Assembly (NCBI GenBank): GCA_031841125.1
Contig: CM063106.1
Location: 8,804,001-8,868,000 of the forward strand
Direction: 5' to 3'
Origin: Acanthococcus lagerstroemiae
Lineage: Eukaryota > Arthropoda > Insecta > Hemiptera > Eriococcidae
Length of the DNA: 64,000 nucleotides
The position numbers and the translations under genes were made by a program. A model generated the notes under the pieces. That model was not told the DNA's origin. It did not search any database and saw only the letters and a program-made list of their open reading frames with translations. This document shows, in pieces, positions 46,082 through 56,983 of the stretch. Position 1 is the stretch's first letter. Every line of letters begins with the position of its first letter.

Positions 46082-46559
46082 TTTCAGAAAGTTGACCAAA
46101 CCATGTCTCGCATTGAGTCCTCTATATGTATTTACTCAGTAACAAACCAATAGCTCCATTCGGAGTACCATCATTTGTACTCAGCCCGTCGGAATTGAAG
46201 AACCTTTTTCACTTGAAGCAGTAGATGCACATAGGTATCTGACAAAAGCTTTTGGTGCTCAGCCCATCTTCAGCTTGCTACCAAGGATCTTAAGACTAGT
46301 TCATACATGGTACACATAGGGTAATAGCGTATTGTAACCTGTAAGTATGCTGTGCCCTATCTCCCTATTGGATGTTACAGTCTGGTTGATTTGAGTTATG
46401 GCAGTGTGTTATAGTGGGGGTGTCATGTCCTGTCTTCCTATTGGTTGTTATAGACTCTTATATTTGCCTAATGTATATCACGTTATTCTTAATATGAAAA
46501 TAGTACAGTATTAAAATTGGTTGACGTGTTGATTATAATTCCCATAAGTTCTAATTGTT

Positions 46560-47984
46560 TCTCATGTTATTTTCTATAGAGTTCAGAAGAATCCGGAGTC
46601 CTGACCTAGAAGAACATTAAAGTATCAAATAAGTGTGGAAGAGGTTGGGTGTCTGCAAAAGTTTCAAACTAGTCTGCAAGAGTCTTACATCGTTTTAATC
46701 AAATTTTAGGTTGATGGAAGAAATAAGGACGTACAAGCCAACGATAATAGTCCAGGCATTCTAGGAAATGAAAAGGGAAAAATAGCTGCAGATTTGAAAC
46801 TTAGCATGATTCTCAAAGACAACTCCCTAATAAACATACTAGAAAACCTCGCCCCGCAGGGGTGAGCGTGACCCTCTAGAGCTGAAAAAACGTACCGAAA
46901 AACAGTTTCTTGACCGTAGCTCCACAAATATTGATATATATGCGAAAATACTTCTTACCTAAATTAAAGAGCATAAAATTCTCTACAAAAAAGGTTTGTT
47001 TTACTTTTGTCTCAAGATCAAGACTGACCGAGATAATCGACCAAGAAATATCCCAAAATCATCAATACCTCATAGTATTCATGTACTAGGAGGCGGGTCA
47101 GCGAAATAAGAACAATGTTGTAATGCATGCACGCGGTAATAGAAAGATATGATTAGTATTTACAAGGCGGTATAAGTAGAGAGGGTGATATAAAGCAATA
47201 ATTTAAAAAAAAAGTGTATCTTATACAAAATTTAGCACAGAAAAGGGTAAAAAAATTATAATACAAATAGATCTTCAGTGTCTGAATCGTCTGAAACTGC
47301 ACTCTCGCACAAATTCTTTCAACTGGAACTTTTTGGAATTGTTTTACATTGAACTTTTTCACACCATGTTAAAATTTGGTAGCGATAACTGTCTCCCTTG
47401 AGAAATTATTAAGGAATTGAAAACCTGAAATGTTCAATAAAAGCTCAAAATGCCTTCTATGTATTTAATTGCATACTAGAAGAAATATTTAGAAAACTGG
47501 AATAGGCAAATATGGGGACACATAATATAAATGGGGAAAAACGGAACCATCTAAGATCCGCGGACACTTCGGTACTGATAAACGAGGATACAAAGATGCT
47601 ACAGGAGGAAAAAAACTGACAAAGGTACGTGCAGAGGCGGGTTTACAAATGAATACAAATAAAACAAAATTATTGCCCAATATGGAAGGGGAATGTAAAC
47701 CACAATACAAGGAACTGAAACAGAAAGAATCTCCGAATTCGACTATTTGGGACAGATACAATCGTTTGAAGACTGAACAAATAGAGAGATAATAAAAAAT
47801 ATAGATATAAATAAAGCACGGGCAAGCTTTTGGACTTTAAAAGACGTGTATAAAGATATAATGAAGATTGAAACGAAGACGAAAATAATATTAAAAATAT
47901 GCACTCTACCAATTCTTACCTATGCAGCCCAAACGTGGGCCCTAGCGAAGAAGCAAATAAAAAGATCAACTACCACAGTGAGAA
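46560..47984 (+). pseudogene. LINE fragment, left part, interrupted at 47984
   Basis: This decayed RTE-like LINE reads on the plus strand. ILKDNSLINIL lies near 46808-46840, and SRLTEIID and NHQYLIV follow near 47010-47075. AGLQMNTNKTKLLP lies near 47636-47677, then KARASFWTLKDVYK near 47813-47850, and LPILTYAAQTWALAKKQ near 47906-47960. Several frame changes and stops are present. The copy is split at 47984 by a hAT MITE and resumes at 54246. Confidence 0.65.
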
Positions 47985-48066
47985 TAGGGACGAAACTTAA
48001 GGAGGGCGGCACGGGAAAGCGTCCCCCAAGCCTCCGCCGGCGTTGGAAATTTTAGTAAACGGATCA

Positions 48067-48261
48067 TGTATGCACCTTAACAGTGCCTGATAAAACGCAG
48101 TTGTCCGAGTTATTATCGTAATTGTTACATTCACGTTTTAATCTGCAGGTTTTTTCTGCGCAGCCTGTACTAGCGTCGATGTCATGAATTTGTTGTATAG
48201 AAACAGTATATACGAGTAAATCCGTAAAGAATGAGTTGGGTGTATATTTTTGTTCCCAACA
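48067..48261 (+). repeat. 5' LTR of the BEL/Pao element
   Basis: The 195-bp LTR starts TGTATGCACC and ends GTTCCCAACA. No difference from the 3' LTR was found when read base by base. A TATA-like gtatatacg lies near 48208-48218. It is short for a BEL LTR. Confidence 0.93.
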
Positions 48262-48284
48262 TTTCTCTACCAACTGAGCTATTT
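48262..48284 (+). other. Candidate primer-binding site complementary to a tRNA D-arm
   Basis: Directly after the 5' LTR the plus strand reads tttctctaccaactgagctatt. Its complement contains TAGCTCAGTTGGTAGAG, the conserved D-arm of many tRNAs, not a tRNA 3' end. Position is as expected for a primer site, so the primer may be a tRNA fragment. This resembles copia, which uses an internal tRNA fragment. Confidence 0.5.
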
Positions 48285-48409
48285 TAAAAATCGAATCGCG
48301 TTTTTTCGGACGCCTGTGAACATGAAATTTAGCGTTCATTACGTAATTTGAGCAGTGTGGCCATCGTATTCGTGTGCATTTAGGCCTGTTTTAGCGTGAA
48401 TTGTTAGCA

Positions 48410-50179
48410 ATGAACAACCAAAACGAGAATGTGGATGCTCCAGTCAGCGATCCAACCAAAGCTCCCGAATACCAAGCGCTAGCACGTAAGTTTCGAGCCA
48501 GAATTCGTAATATGAATAAGCTAGTGGAGGAGATGAAAGAAGCAGCCAAGACGAATCCTGAGCTGGAAATTTATGAAGTCAGGCTGGAAAGCATGAAAAA
48601 CGAAGAAAGGGAAATGAATGTGATAGCAGACCAAATGATGGATTTCGAGCTGACTGAAGTGCAGCAGGATGCCGTATCGAACGAGGTGTACAAAGCGGGT
48701 GAAGTATTAAGGAGCTGGGATACCAAAATTCGAGTTCGCCGAAGAGAACGTCAAGAACGTGTTAGCCGAGACTCTCTAGTCAATAATAGCGTGTTGAATA
48801 ATTCTAGCGGCATTAACGGTAATGTGAACGATAAGGTAAAGTTAAAGAGAATTTCGCCCCCGTCCTTTGACGGTGAGCCTAAGCATTTTTTGTCCTTTAA
48901 AGCGATGTATTTGAATCTTATTCACAATGATGAATTTTTGAGTAACGTACAAAAGCTTCATTATTTGAAAGAAAGCTTAACGGGTAAAGTAGCGCATTTT
49001 TTAGACGACTTAGCATTGTGTAACGAGTCTTATTCTGTAGCGTGGCAGCGAGTATTAGAAAAATATGATGACAAATGTAAAATCATTAAAGCACATTTCG
49101 AGTCTCTGTTCGCAGTTAAGCCAGTCAAAAATGAAGCTGGAGTCCCGGAGATGTACGACGCGTTTGAGGGAGCACTGCGGAACTTGGAGGCGTGTGGAGA
49201 GCAGCCTAAGAACTGGTCTTCTATTCTGGCGTTTATGCTGTATAGCAATTTGGATTCCCGTACTCGTCGTGGTTTCAAAGAGTACCTTAGTCGTAAGTAT
49301 GAGGAAGGCAGAGATTTTAATAAAGCGTTTTTTGCCTATAGCGATGTCTCAGGGTTTTTAAAGCAGCACGTTAAGATCATTGAAGAGACCAAAGGCGATC
49401 GAGCTGAAGAAAAGAGCAGACCTGTGGAAAAAACAAAGCTAAAGGATAGTCTTAAACCTATAGCCGACCACAAGCAGATTTCATTTGCAGCCGAAGCTAA
49501 GCCTCGAGCCGAACAAGATAGGGGCTGTATAGCCTGTGATAAGAACCATTTACTGATTGAATGCGAGCAGTACAAGGCTTTGACCCCTTCTCAGCGTTAT
49601 GAATTGGTGCGAAAGGCAAATCGATGTGCAAATTGCTTAGGAACTCGACATTTTGCCAAGAATTGCAAGAAAGCTGGAAGATGTAAGAGCTGTAATGGGA
49701 AGCACCACTACACTCTGCACTTTGAGAAAAGCTCAGAAAGCGAAGAGGCAAAAGGCGATGAATCAACCGGCGTAACTGGGAGCCTCCTAGCAGTGTCATC
49801 ATCCTCAGATGCTACAGTAGCAGCCTCCAGCGTCCTGAATGAATTTGTGCCATTGCCGTCAGCTGTGGTGAATGTGAAATGCGGTAACGTTGTCGGTAAG
49901 GCGAGAGTTTTACTAGATAGCTGTTCTCAAGCGACTCTAATCTCGGAGGAGTATGTGCGAAAATTCAAGCTGCTTACAAATAAGAAACCATGGGTCAGCT
50001 TTGTCCGAGGTGTTGGAGGAATTCTAACAGAGAAGCAGTACGAATGTCAACTTGAATTGGGCTCTCGATTCAACGGATTCCAGATTGCAGTTGTTGCCGA
50101 GGTAGTGCCGCAAAATGCGCTTCCATATTCAATAAACAGTCGGATCAGCGAACGCTCGGTGGAGAGGCTGAAAAATTAA
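48410..50179 (+). CDS. BEL/Pao gag and protease part
   Basis: The start is ATG at 48410; an upstream TTG in the same frame is not needed. The product has a coiled, charged N-terminus, then a DUF1759-like gag core (ISPPSFDGEPKHFLSF, YLKESLTGKVAHFL). Two zinc-knuckle-type clusters follow (CIACDKNHLLIECEQY and CANCLGTRHFAKNC, with CKSCNGKHH after). A retroviral-type protease motif reads VLLDSCSQATLIS, with Cys where most proteases have Gly. The frame ends at a TAA after an A-run, and pol continues in the -1 frame. BEL elements normally read gag-pol as one frame. Acts in virus-like particle assembly and polyprotein processing. Confidence 0.85.
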   Translation: MNNQNENVDAPVSDPTKAPEYQALARKFRARIRNMNKLVEEMKEAAKTNPELEIYEVRLESMKNEEREMNVIADQMMDFELTEVQQDAVSNEVYKAGEVLRSWDTKIRVRRRERQERVSRDSLVNNSVLNNSSGINGNVNDKVKLKRISPPSFDGEPKHFLSFKAMYLNLIHNDEFLSNVQKLHYLKESLTGKVAHFLDDLALCNESYSVAWQRVLEKYDDKCKIIKAHFESLFAVKPVKNEAGVPEMYDAFEGALRNLEACGEQPKNWSSILAFMLYSNLDSRTRRGFKEYLSRKYEEGRDFNKAFFAYSDVSGFLKQHVKIIEETKGDRAEEKSRPVEKTKLKDSLKPIADHKQISFAAEAKPRAEQDRGCIACDKNHLLIECEQYKALTPSQRYELVRKANRCANCLGTRHFAKNCKKAGRCKSCNGKHHYTLHFEKSSESEEAKGDESTGVTGSLLAVSSSSDATVAASSVLNEFVPLPSAVVNVKCGNVVGKARVLLDSCSQATLISEEYVRKFKLLTNKKPWVSFVRGVGGILTEKQYECQLELGSRFNGFQIAVVAEVVPQNALPYSINSRISERSVERLKN

Positions 50180-53136
50180 ATTTAGCCGATCCTGCATTCT
50201 ATTCAGCGAAACCAGTGATTCCGAAGATTGATATGATAATCGGTTCGGAATACTACGAGCAGTGCCAAAATAGTGAAGTTGTATTTTTCGAAGATGGATT
50301 AATTGCCAAGAACTCCAAATTTGGTTGGACTCTGAGCGGAAGAGCAGTGGTCGAAGTTAGTCACTCAGCAAGCATTTGCGAAGTCCAGTGCAATCTTGCT
50401 ATAGAGGAGCAGATTGAACAATTTTGGCGACTGGAGGAGGCAGCTGAACCGATCAAATCCGATTTGAGTGAAATGAACGACCATTTTTTGAGAACATACA
50501 AGCGGCTCAGAGATGGAAGATTCGAAGTGCGACTTCCTTTCAGACCTGAAGTGCGATTAGAGAATAATCGAAGGCAAGCTCTAGCGCAGTTCAAGCGGCA
50601 TGAAGCGAGGCAACCCGGGCAAGAACGCGAGATGTACCGAGAATTCATGCGAGAATATGAAAGGTTAAATCATATGTCGCTAACATTGTCTCAAAAGAAA
50701 GACAGGTATTACATCCCTCACCGCGCCGTTCTTCGTCCTATGAGCACTTCTACTAAGTTACGCGTCGTGTTCAACGCCTCTTCAAAAACTCCTACTGGCT
50801 TTGCGCTTAATGATGCTTTGTACACCGGACCTTCGGTGCAACCTGATTTGTTGGACATATTAGTGAGGTTCCGTACTAATAATGTTGCTTTTTCAGGGGA
50901 CATTGAAAAAATGTATCGATGCATATCAGTGGCTCCCGAGGATCGAAAATTCCAAACGATATTGTGGCGCGAAAATCCAGAAGAGTGCATGAAGGAGTTT
51001 GAACTTAACACGGTAACATACGGCACAGCTCCGGCAGCATTCTTAGCTACCAAATGTTTGGAAATGTTGGCAGAAAGCGTGAAAGACAAGAATCCTGAAG
51101 TGTATCAGGCAATTGTAAGCTGTTTCTACATGGATGATTTTTTAGGAGGAGCAGGAGACGTGCCGGCAGCAATTCGATTACAGAGGAGCGTGCATGATAT
51201 CTTAAAAAGCGCGAACTTTCTACTTAGGAAGTATCAGTCCAACAGCGTGGATTTTTTAGCGAAGATGGAACAAAACTTGATCGAAACGAAACGTAATCGA
51301 CGTCTGAATGGAAAGGAGTCCACTTCCATTCTTGGTTTGATTTGGTGTAGCGAGCTGGATTGCTTCGGCATCGAGATCCCCGAAACTTCAGAAGTGGACA
51401 AAGCCATCACGAAACGCCAAGTGTTGTCCAGAGTGGCGAAGATCTTTGACCCTTTGGGCTTCTTAGCGCCTGTTACGGTCAAAGGAAAGATGATCATGCA
51501 GGCACTATGGAAACTAAAGCAGAACTGGGATGAGCGGGTGCCGGAAAATTTAGCAGCAGAATTTGAAGAATTTCAGCGTAGTTTAATGGTGGCAAAAGGT
51601 TTTTCGGTACCCCGCAAGTATGTCAGAAATTTTGATTCTAATTTAGTCACGTTAATTGGCTTTTGTGATGCCTCAGAAAAGGCTTGCGCAGCGGTTGTCT
51701 ATGCGGTGAATTACAACGACGAAATTCCTAACCCAGTCCTTGTAGGTGCAAAAACAAGAGTTGCTCCATTAAAGGCAACGTCGATACCAAAGTTAGAACT
51801 GATGGCGGCGGAGTTATTGGGAAAATTTGTGGTGCGTATCGGCGGTATACTCGACATAAATAGAAGTTCGATGAGACTGTTCTCGGATTCTAGGGTTGTA
51901 CTGGCATGGATTTCACGTCCTGAAAGACATTGGAAGCCCTTTGTCAAGAATCGCGTCAATAAAATTGTCAATGAGCTTGGTTTGTCCAAGAATAACTGGA
52001 GCTACGTCAACACAAAACATAATCCAGCCGATTTGCCTTCTAGGTCAGTAAACGGGTCTACGTTTTTAGCGTCGGCTTTGTGGAAGAATGGACCAGCCTT
52101 CCTTCGCGAAAAACCGCCAGTTTTCGAACACTTGGAAATCAATGATGATGTGACGGAAGAATTAGCAAAGCTGAAGGATGCATCTTGCAGCGTTCAGACA
52201 GTCGATAGCAGTTTTCTGGAGAAATTTTCAGATCTTCACAAACTGAAGCGTGTGACGGCGTACATCAACCGGTTTCTGAGTAAAAACAGAGACTATCGTG
52301 GTAGGCAATTATCTACTGAAGAGTTAACTGAAGCCTTTCTTTCTATTATTCGTTGTGTACAGATGTCCTTCTATTTTGTTGACTATTTGCGATTATCTAA
52401 AGGTGGGTCTGTTAAAAAAAGCAGTGTTTTATTTTCTCTTTGTCCCTTTTTAGACGAACAAAAAATACTGCGTTCCTCCACCCGCCTCTCCAATGCTCCG
52501 GGTGTGGCCTGCGAACGTAAGTATCCGGCACTAATTCCTGTAAAATGTTGGTTAACTGAAATATTGATTCTCAATGTGCATTTAGATTATTATCACGCAG
52601 GTAAAAGTTTTGTAATCTCCTTTCTCAATGCCAGATTCAAGTTTACAGGAAATTTGCGAAACAAAGTAAAGTTCATTTTACGCGGATGTGTTACTTGTAA
52701 GCGATTCTTTTCTAGGCAGGAAAACCAACGTATGGCTGATTTACCCGCATTTCGAGTCACTCCTACCTATCCCTTTGCCAGTGTGGGAGTCGATTTTTGC
52801 GGTCCGTTTGAAACAAAGTGTATTCGCCATCGAACAGTTAAGTACTACAAAACGTATGCTGCCGTCTTTGTGTGTCTTGTTACGCGCGCTCTACATTTGG
52901 AACTTGTAAGTTCAGTATCAACAGAAGATTTTTTAGCGACTTTTCAACGATTCTGTGGCCGCAGAGGGGTTCCAAGTTTAGTATGGTCGGACAATGGCAC
53001 CAATTTTACCGGAGCCAGGAATTTCCTTCAGTTGGACGAAAATGGTGTTCGAAATTTTGCTGCCAAACAGAACGTGAAGTGGAATTTTATTCCCCGGGTA
53101 CACCCCACCGGGGTGGTATATGGGAAAGCGGGGTGA
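50180..53136 (+). CDS. BEL/Pao pol: reverse transcriptase, RNase H, integrase (part)
   Basis: The frame is open from before the gag stop and shows the rest of the protease region (DMIIGSEYYE), then reverse transcriptase with SGDIEKMYRCI, the YGTAPAAFLAT region and the catalytic YMDD box near 51127-51138. RNase H residues appear in GFCDASEKA, KLELMAAELL and LFSDSRVVLAW, followed by HNPADLPSR. The integrase zinc region has HLDYYHAG and RGCVTCKRF, then Asp residues in VGVDFCGPF and VWSDNGTNF. The frame leaves the integrase at a C-run near 53091-53094 and stops at 53134-53136. Confidence 0.88.
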
Positions 53137-53657
53137 GATCAGCAAAGCACCATTTGGTGGCCGTGTTAAAGGGTCACGTAGTAACATTCGAGGAATTATC
53201 AACGTATCTGGTCAGGATCGAGGGAATGCTGAATTCACGACCGTTTTGTAGAAATAGCTATGATGGTTGGCTAACCCCTGCACATTTTCTCGTGGGTCGA
53301 CGACTGGATGAAGTCGTCATTCTCGAACGTAGCAAGGGAGTTCGACTGTCAGCCAGATTCGAAGAAATGGAAAAACGCGTAAAGTCCTTCTGGACCATTT
53401 GGTCAAAGGATTTTCTTAACTCAATCAGTCAGCGAAATAAATGGTTCAAAGTGAAGCCTAACTTACGCGAAGGCCAAGTCGTGCTCGTGCGAAAGGAGCA
53501 AACTAAACCGGCGGAATGGCCTTTAGGCCGAATAATTTCGATTTTTCCGGACAAGGATGGAGTAGCTAGAACTTATCAAATCAGACTGGCTAGTGGGAAG
53601 GAAGTGACTCGGCCAAGGAATTTAGTGACGCCACTCATCGATGAAGAAAAGCTTTAA
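53095..53657 (+). CDS. BEL/Pao integrase C-terminal part, -1 frame
   Basis: This is the continuation of integrase after the second frame change. It contains GGIWESG with the catalytic Glu, then SAKHHL, the GMLNSRP and LTPAHFLVGR motifs typical of BEL integrases, and a basic end (WPLGRII, GVARTYQIR, TRPRNLV). The stop TAA is at 53655-53657. Because the catalytic Glu lies in this frame, the integrase is split in the sequence as given. Confidence 0.85.
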
Positions 53658-53879
53658 TTGTCTAATTTGTTTTGCTTGTGCATGTTGAATTAACTGTTTA
53701 ATTTGTTGTTGTCCTTTTTTTTCCAAAAAAAAATTTTGTGTGTTCGTTATCGTCTACGTGAATTATGGGCGCTTTTTTCACATGTTATTTTATGGAATTT
53801 TTTTTTGTGATTTAGCGCGTAATTGTCATTTATCAATTTTTTAATTAATATGTCGCAAAATTTCTTGTGGTGGAAATTT

Positions 53880-54074
53880 TGTATGCACCTTAACAGTGCC
53901 TGATAAAACGCAGTTGTCCGAGTTATTATCGTAATTGTTACATTCACGTTTTAATCTGCAGGTTTTTTCTGCGCAGCCTGTACTAGCGTCGATGTCATGA
54001 ATTTGTTGTATAGAAACAGTATATACGAGTAAATCCGTAAAGAATGAGTTGGGTGTATATTTTTGTTCCCAACA
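53880..54074 (+). repeat. 3' LTR of the BEL/Pao element
   Basis: The 195-bp LTR shows no difference from the 5' LTR when read base by base. It is preceded by ttgtggtggaaattt, a weak polypurine tract, after a T-rich 3' untranslated stretch (53658-53879). Confidence 0.93.
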
Positions 54075-54245
54075 GATCAAAAGTTGGAAAAATGCAACCA
54101 GTCAAAAGAGATTTCGATTTTTTTTTCCTTCTTAGGTAATGTAAAAAAACATTTATACTTGGGAATTTTGAGCTGAGTCAGTTTGGGAATTTTAACAATT
54201 TTTGCCTCCCTGCGAAAATCTTTTCGCTACGTTCGTGAGTAAGAA

Positions 54246-54660
54246 GGATGGAACAAAGTATACTGGGGTAAAGAATAAAAGACAGAGTGAAAAACAAAAA
54301 AAAATAAAATAAAGAGGAAACAGGTATGAAAGAGGTAAGTTGGAGATCAAGAAATTAAAATGGGATTACGCGGGGCACATCGCACATCAAGAAGGGACAC
54401 GATAGAACAAAATTATCAGTGAGTGGGAATCTTACAAGAAAAGAAGGAGAGAAAGCCTAGGTACAAAATGGCGTGATGATATAAAAGAAATTACGGGAAT
54501 AATGTGGGGACGAGTAGCCCAAAGCTGAAAAATATGGGAAAAAACCGTGGAGGCCTATACCCAAAGGATTTCAGTAGTTCAGAGTATGAAGTGTATAATA
54601 TCTTCTATTGTATGTATATCAAACTGTAAAAATACACAAATAAAAGGCTGATATTAATTA
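54246..54660 (+). pseudogene. LINE fragment, right part, resuming after the MITE
   Basis: The plus strand resumes the LINE reading: a SILG-type motif near 54260, KLKWDYAGHIAHQEG near 54349-54395, then RWRDDIKEITGIMWGRVAQ and WEKTVEAYTQR near 54465-54570. It ends in an AT-rich tail (aaaatacacaaataaaagg). It aligns in order with the copy at 40180-40935. Confidence 0.65.
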
Positions 54661-55319
54661 CCATCCTAAAGATTTTAGTATTTGGAAACCATATTCAGCA
54701 TCTATATTCTAATTATCCAATTGAATTTTCAAGAACCCTAACACCTTTGTGTGAACCACCTGCAAATGAATCAGGACACTCCGAATGAAAGCAATGTGGT
54801 TTGAAGAGCAGGTATCCCGACCGGTCTGAACCCTCCTTGCAACTTCGTTAAATACTCTTTTTTCTTCTAATTTTAGCACCTCTCCCCCCATCTAACTCAC
54901 TTAACCCAACTCACTTTAGCCCACTGTCTACATAGATGAGCCGCAAAGCGGTTCAGCTAGTTATACATATAATAGACCTTATATGGATACTATGAGGTAT
55001 TGATGATTTTGGAATATTTCATGGTCGATTATCTCGGTCAGTCTTGATCCTAGGACAAAAATAAAAGAGATATTTTTTGTAGAGAATTTCATGCTCTTTA
55101 ATTTAGGTAGCAAGTATTTTCGCATATATATCAATATTTGTGGAGCTACATTAAAAAAACGGTTTTTGGTGCGGTTTTTCAGCGCTAGGGGGTCACGCTT
55201 ACCCCTGCGAGGCGGGGGGTTTAGTATGTTTATTAGAGAGTTGTCCTTGAGAATCATGCCAAGTTTCAACTCTGCAGCAATTTTTCCCTTTGTATGCTAT
55301 TTTTAGATCTAATATTCCT

Positions 55320-56420
55320 GGACTACAGAGGAAGTAAGGACAAATATAAAGCTTCAAAAATCAAATAGAGGATGTAAGAAGGTAAAAGACAAATGGATCT
55401 TCAGAACTGTGTGGAAATTAAGAAGCAAATGAAAGCAGGATAACCCGATCAGGCACATAATAGAGTACAACGATATTTTGGAGCAGGAAGGAAGAGAACA
55501 AATAACACTACACAACAGCATAAAAATTGGGATGAGAACATATGATTTTAGCTGTATTTTAAATGCTGAATACGATGGCGTTATCCATTTTTCTTGAGAA
55601 CCTCTCGTTTTCCGTATTTAAAATTAAAATTTTATTAAGATTTTCATTTTTTATTCCTTTTTTTCGCGCAGGAATAGCTGCACTGATACCGATAACAATA
55701 CTGAACGCGTATAGTTGTTCGAACAGTAGTATCATCTCAATGATACTAAAATGTGCATGATAGGGAAAAAATTGAACTATAATCAAAAAATTAACATCGG
55801 CAATAAATTTCTCGTTAAAAAAATACATAGAATCATGTATTCTCATGCCACTGTTTTTTTTTTTTTTTAATTTCAAATTGTTGTGTAGCGTAATTTAACG
55901 GATTAAAAAGGAAAATTATTAGATTCTAAAAATGATCCAAAAAGATCGGTTAGATATGTTGAAAAACTGTATAAGAATGGAGCCGGGATAAGTAGATGCA
56001 TGGAAAGGTAATGCAGAAGGAGTTAATGAAATTGCCAGTGAGTTATCGAGGAATACATACATACTTTCAAAAAATTATACTAATTAATTCACAGAATGTA
56101 TGAGGAAGGAGAAATTCCAACAGATTTCCAGAAAAACAGGTTAATTATGATCCCGAAAAAAGCAGGAGCAAGCAAATATGAAGATTATCGTACTATAAGA
56201 CTATAAGTTTACTACCGCACGTATCAAAGATTCTAACAAGAATAATAAATAAGAGAATACAAAATGAATTGGAAGAAAGGGTGGGAGAAGATCAGTTGGG
56301 ATTCAGAAAAGGCAGAGGAACTAGAGAAGCAATTTTATGTTTGACGCACAAGTAAAGGATTAAGTCGGAGAAACGAAAATTGAAAAACGAGTAGGAAAGA
56401 AAAGAGAAATTTGGAATATA
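55320..56420 (+). pseudogene. LINE reverse transcriptase N-terminal fragment
   Basis: Decayed plus-strand LINE: EYNDILEQEGREQITLHNSI near 55465-55530, then MYEEGEIPTDFQKNRLIMIP near 56098-56160, KYEDYRT, VSKILTRIINKRIQNELEER and VGEDQLGFRKGRGTREAI near 56220-56340. The last motifs are the conserved GFRxGRGTxDAI block of non-LTR reverse transcriptases. Stops and frame changes are frequent. Confidence 0.7.
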
Positions 56421-56927
56421 ATCGTCAAAAGAAGAGCTAAAATGACGTCATAATGAGACATACAGGGATATTGTTATTATTGCTAGAGAGAACGGTTTGG
56501 GGGAAAGAACTGGAAAGGAAGGCAAATAATGAGCTATGAAGAGCAGATAATGAAGACACAAAATGTGAATCCTTCTCAGAAATGAAAAGATTAGCACAGG
56601 AAACAAAAGAGTGGAGAGACGCAACCTAATAGTCGACAGATTAAGGAATATAACAAAAACATTGAATCCTAATTCAGCCTGGAAGTTTCTTGAATACATT
56701 TGAAAGAAGCACGAACGGTCTGAAAAGTTTGGACGAATCTGAAAGGTAGAATGCCTGACATCGTTTTAAATAAGCCTGAGTCTTGAAGAGCTTGCTGCAA
56801 TACTGAGATTTTTTCATTTAACAAGTCAACTTTCAGTCTGTCTCCATGTTGTAAACTATGTTGCAATGTTCATTGGGATGTTAACTTAAGTTTCCAAAGT
56901 TGGTATCCCTGCCGGTAAAAACGAGGT

Positions 56928-56983
56928 GATAAGGAATGTAAGGGGGATGATTTCACGAAATCATCCTCCTTTCAATTCTTATC
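56928..56983. repeat. 56-nt hairpin with 26-nt arms and 4-nt loop
   Basis: The arm 56928-56953 (GATAAGGAATGTAAGGGGGA...) pairs with 56958-56983 at about 22 of 26 positions, loop cacg. It may be the end of a foldback MITE or a structured RNA. The loop is too small for a typical miRNA precursor. Confidence 0.5.

Larger units (their letters stand above)
48067..54074 (+). mobile_element. BEL/Pao LTR retrotransposon, 6.0 kb
   Basis: The element is bounded by identical 195-bp LTRs starting TG and ending CA, and by the 5-bp duplication gatca (48062-48066 and 54075-54079). It carries gag, protease, reverse transcriptase, RNase H and integrase on the plus strand in the BEL/Pao order. The reading frame changes by -1 at two homopolymer runs, near 50171-50175 and 53091-53094. 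Identical LTRs mean insertion was recent relative to the other repeats here. No envelope-like gene was seen. Confidence 0.93.
47985..54237. mobile_element. hAT-type MITE (CAGGGACG family) split by a BEL element
   Basis: Left part 47985-48066 begins TAGGGACGAAA and carries agcctccgcc...gatca. Right part 54075-54237 continues gatcaaaagttgg and ends CGCTACGTTCGTG. Read without the BEL element the order matches the inverted copy at 41562-41753. Flanking 8-mers are agtgagaa (47977-47984) and agtaagaa (54238-54245). Without the BEL element and its duplication it is about 240 bp. Confidence 0.7.
46715..55310. repeat. Inverted pair of LINE segments (46715-47085 and 54965-55310)
   Basis: The left segment is the reverse complement of the right one over about 350 bp. 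Shared blocks are the KLGMILKDNSLINIL reading, acctaaattaaagagcat, gaccgagataatcgacca and atcatcaatacctcata. The coding sense is plus on the left and minus on the right, so these are two LINE copies in opposite orientation, not transposon ends. Confidence 0.7.

Noticed and set aside
46715..55310. Single large DNA transposon with these segments as terminal inverted repeats
   Set aside because: Both segments carry LINE coding sense, and the interior is explained by LINE, hAT and BEL layers.
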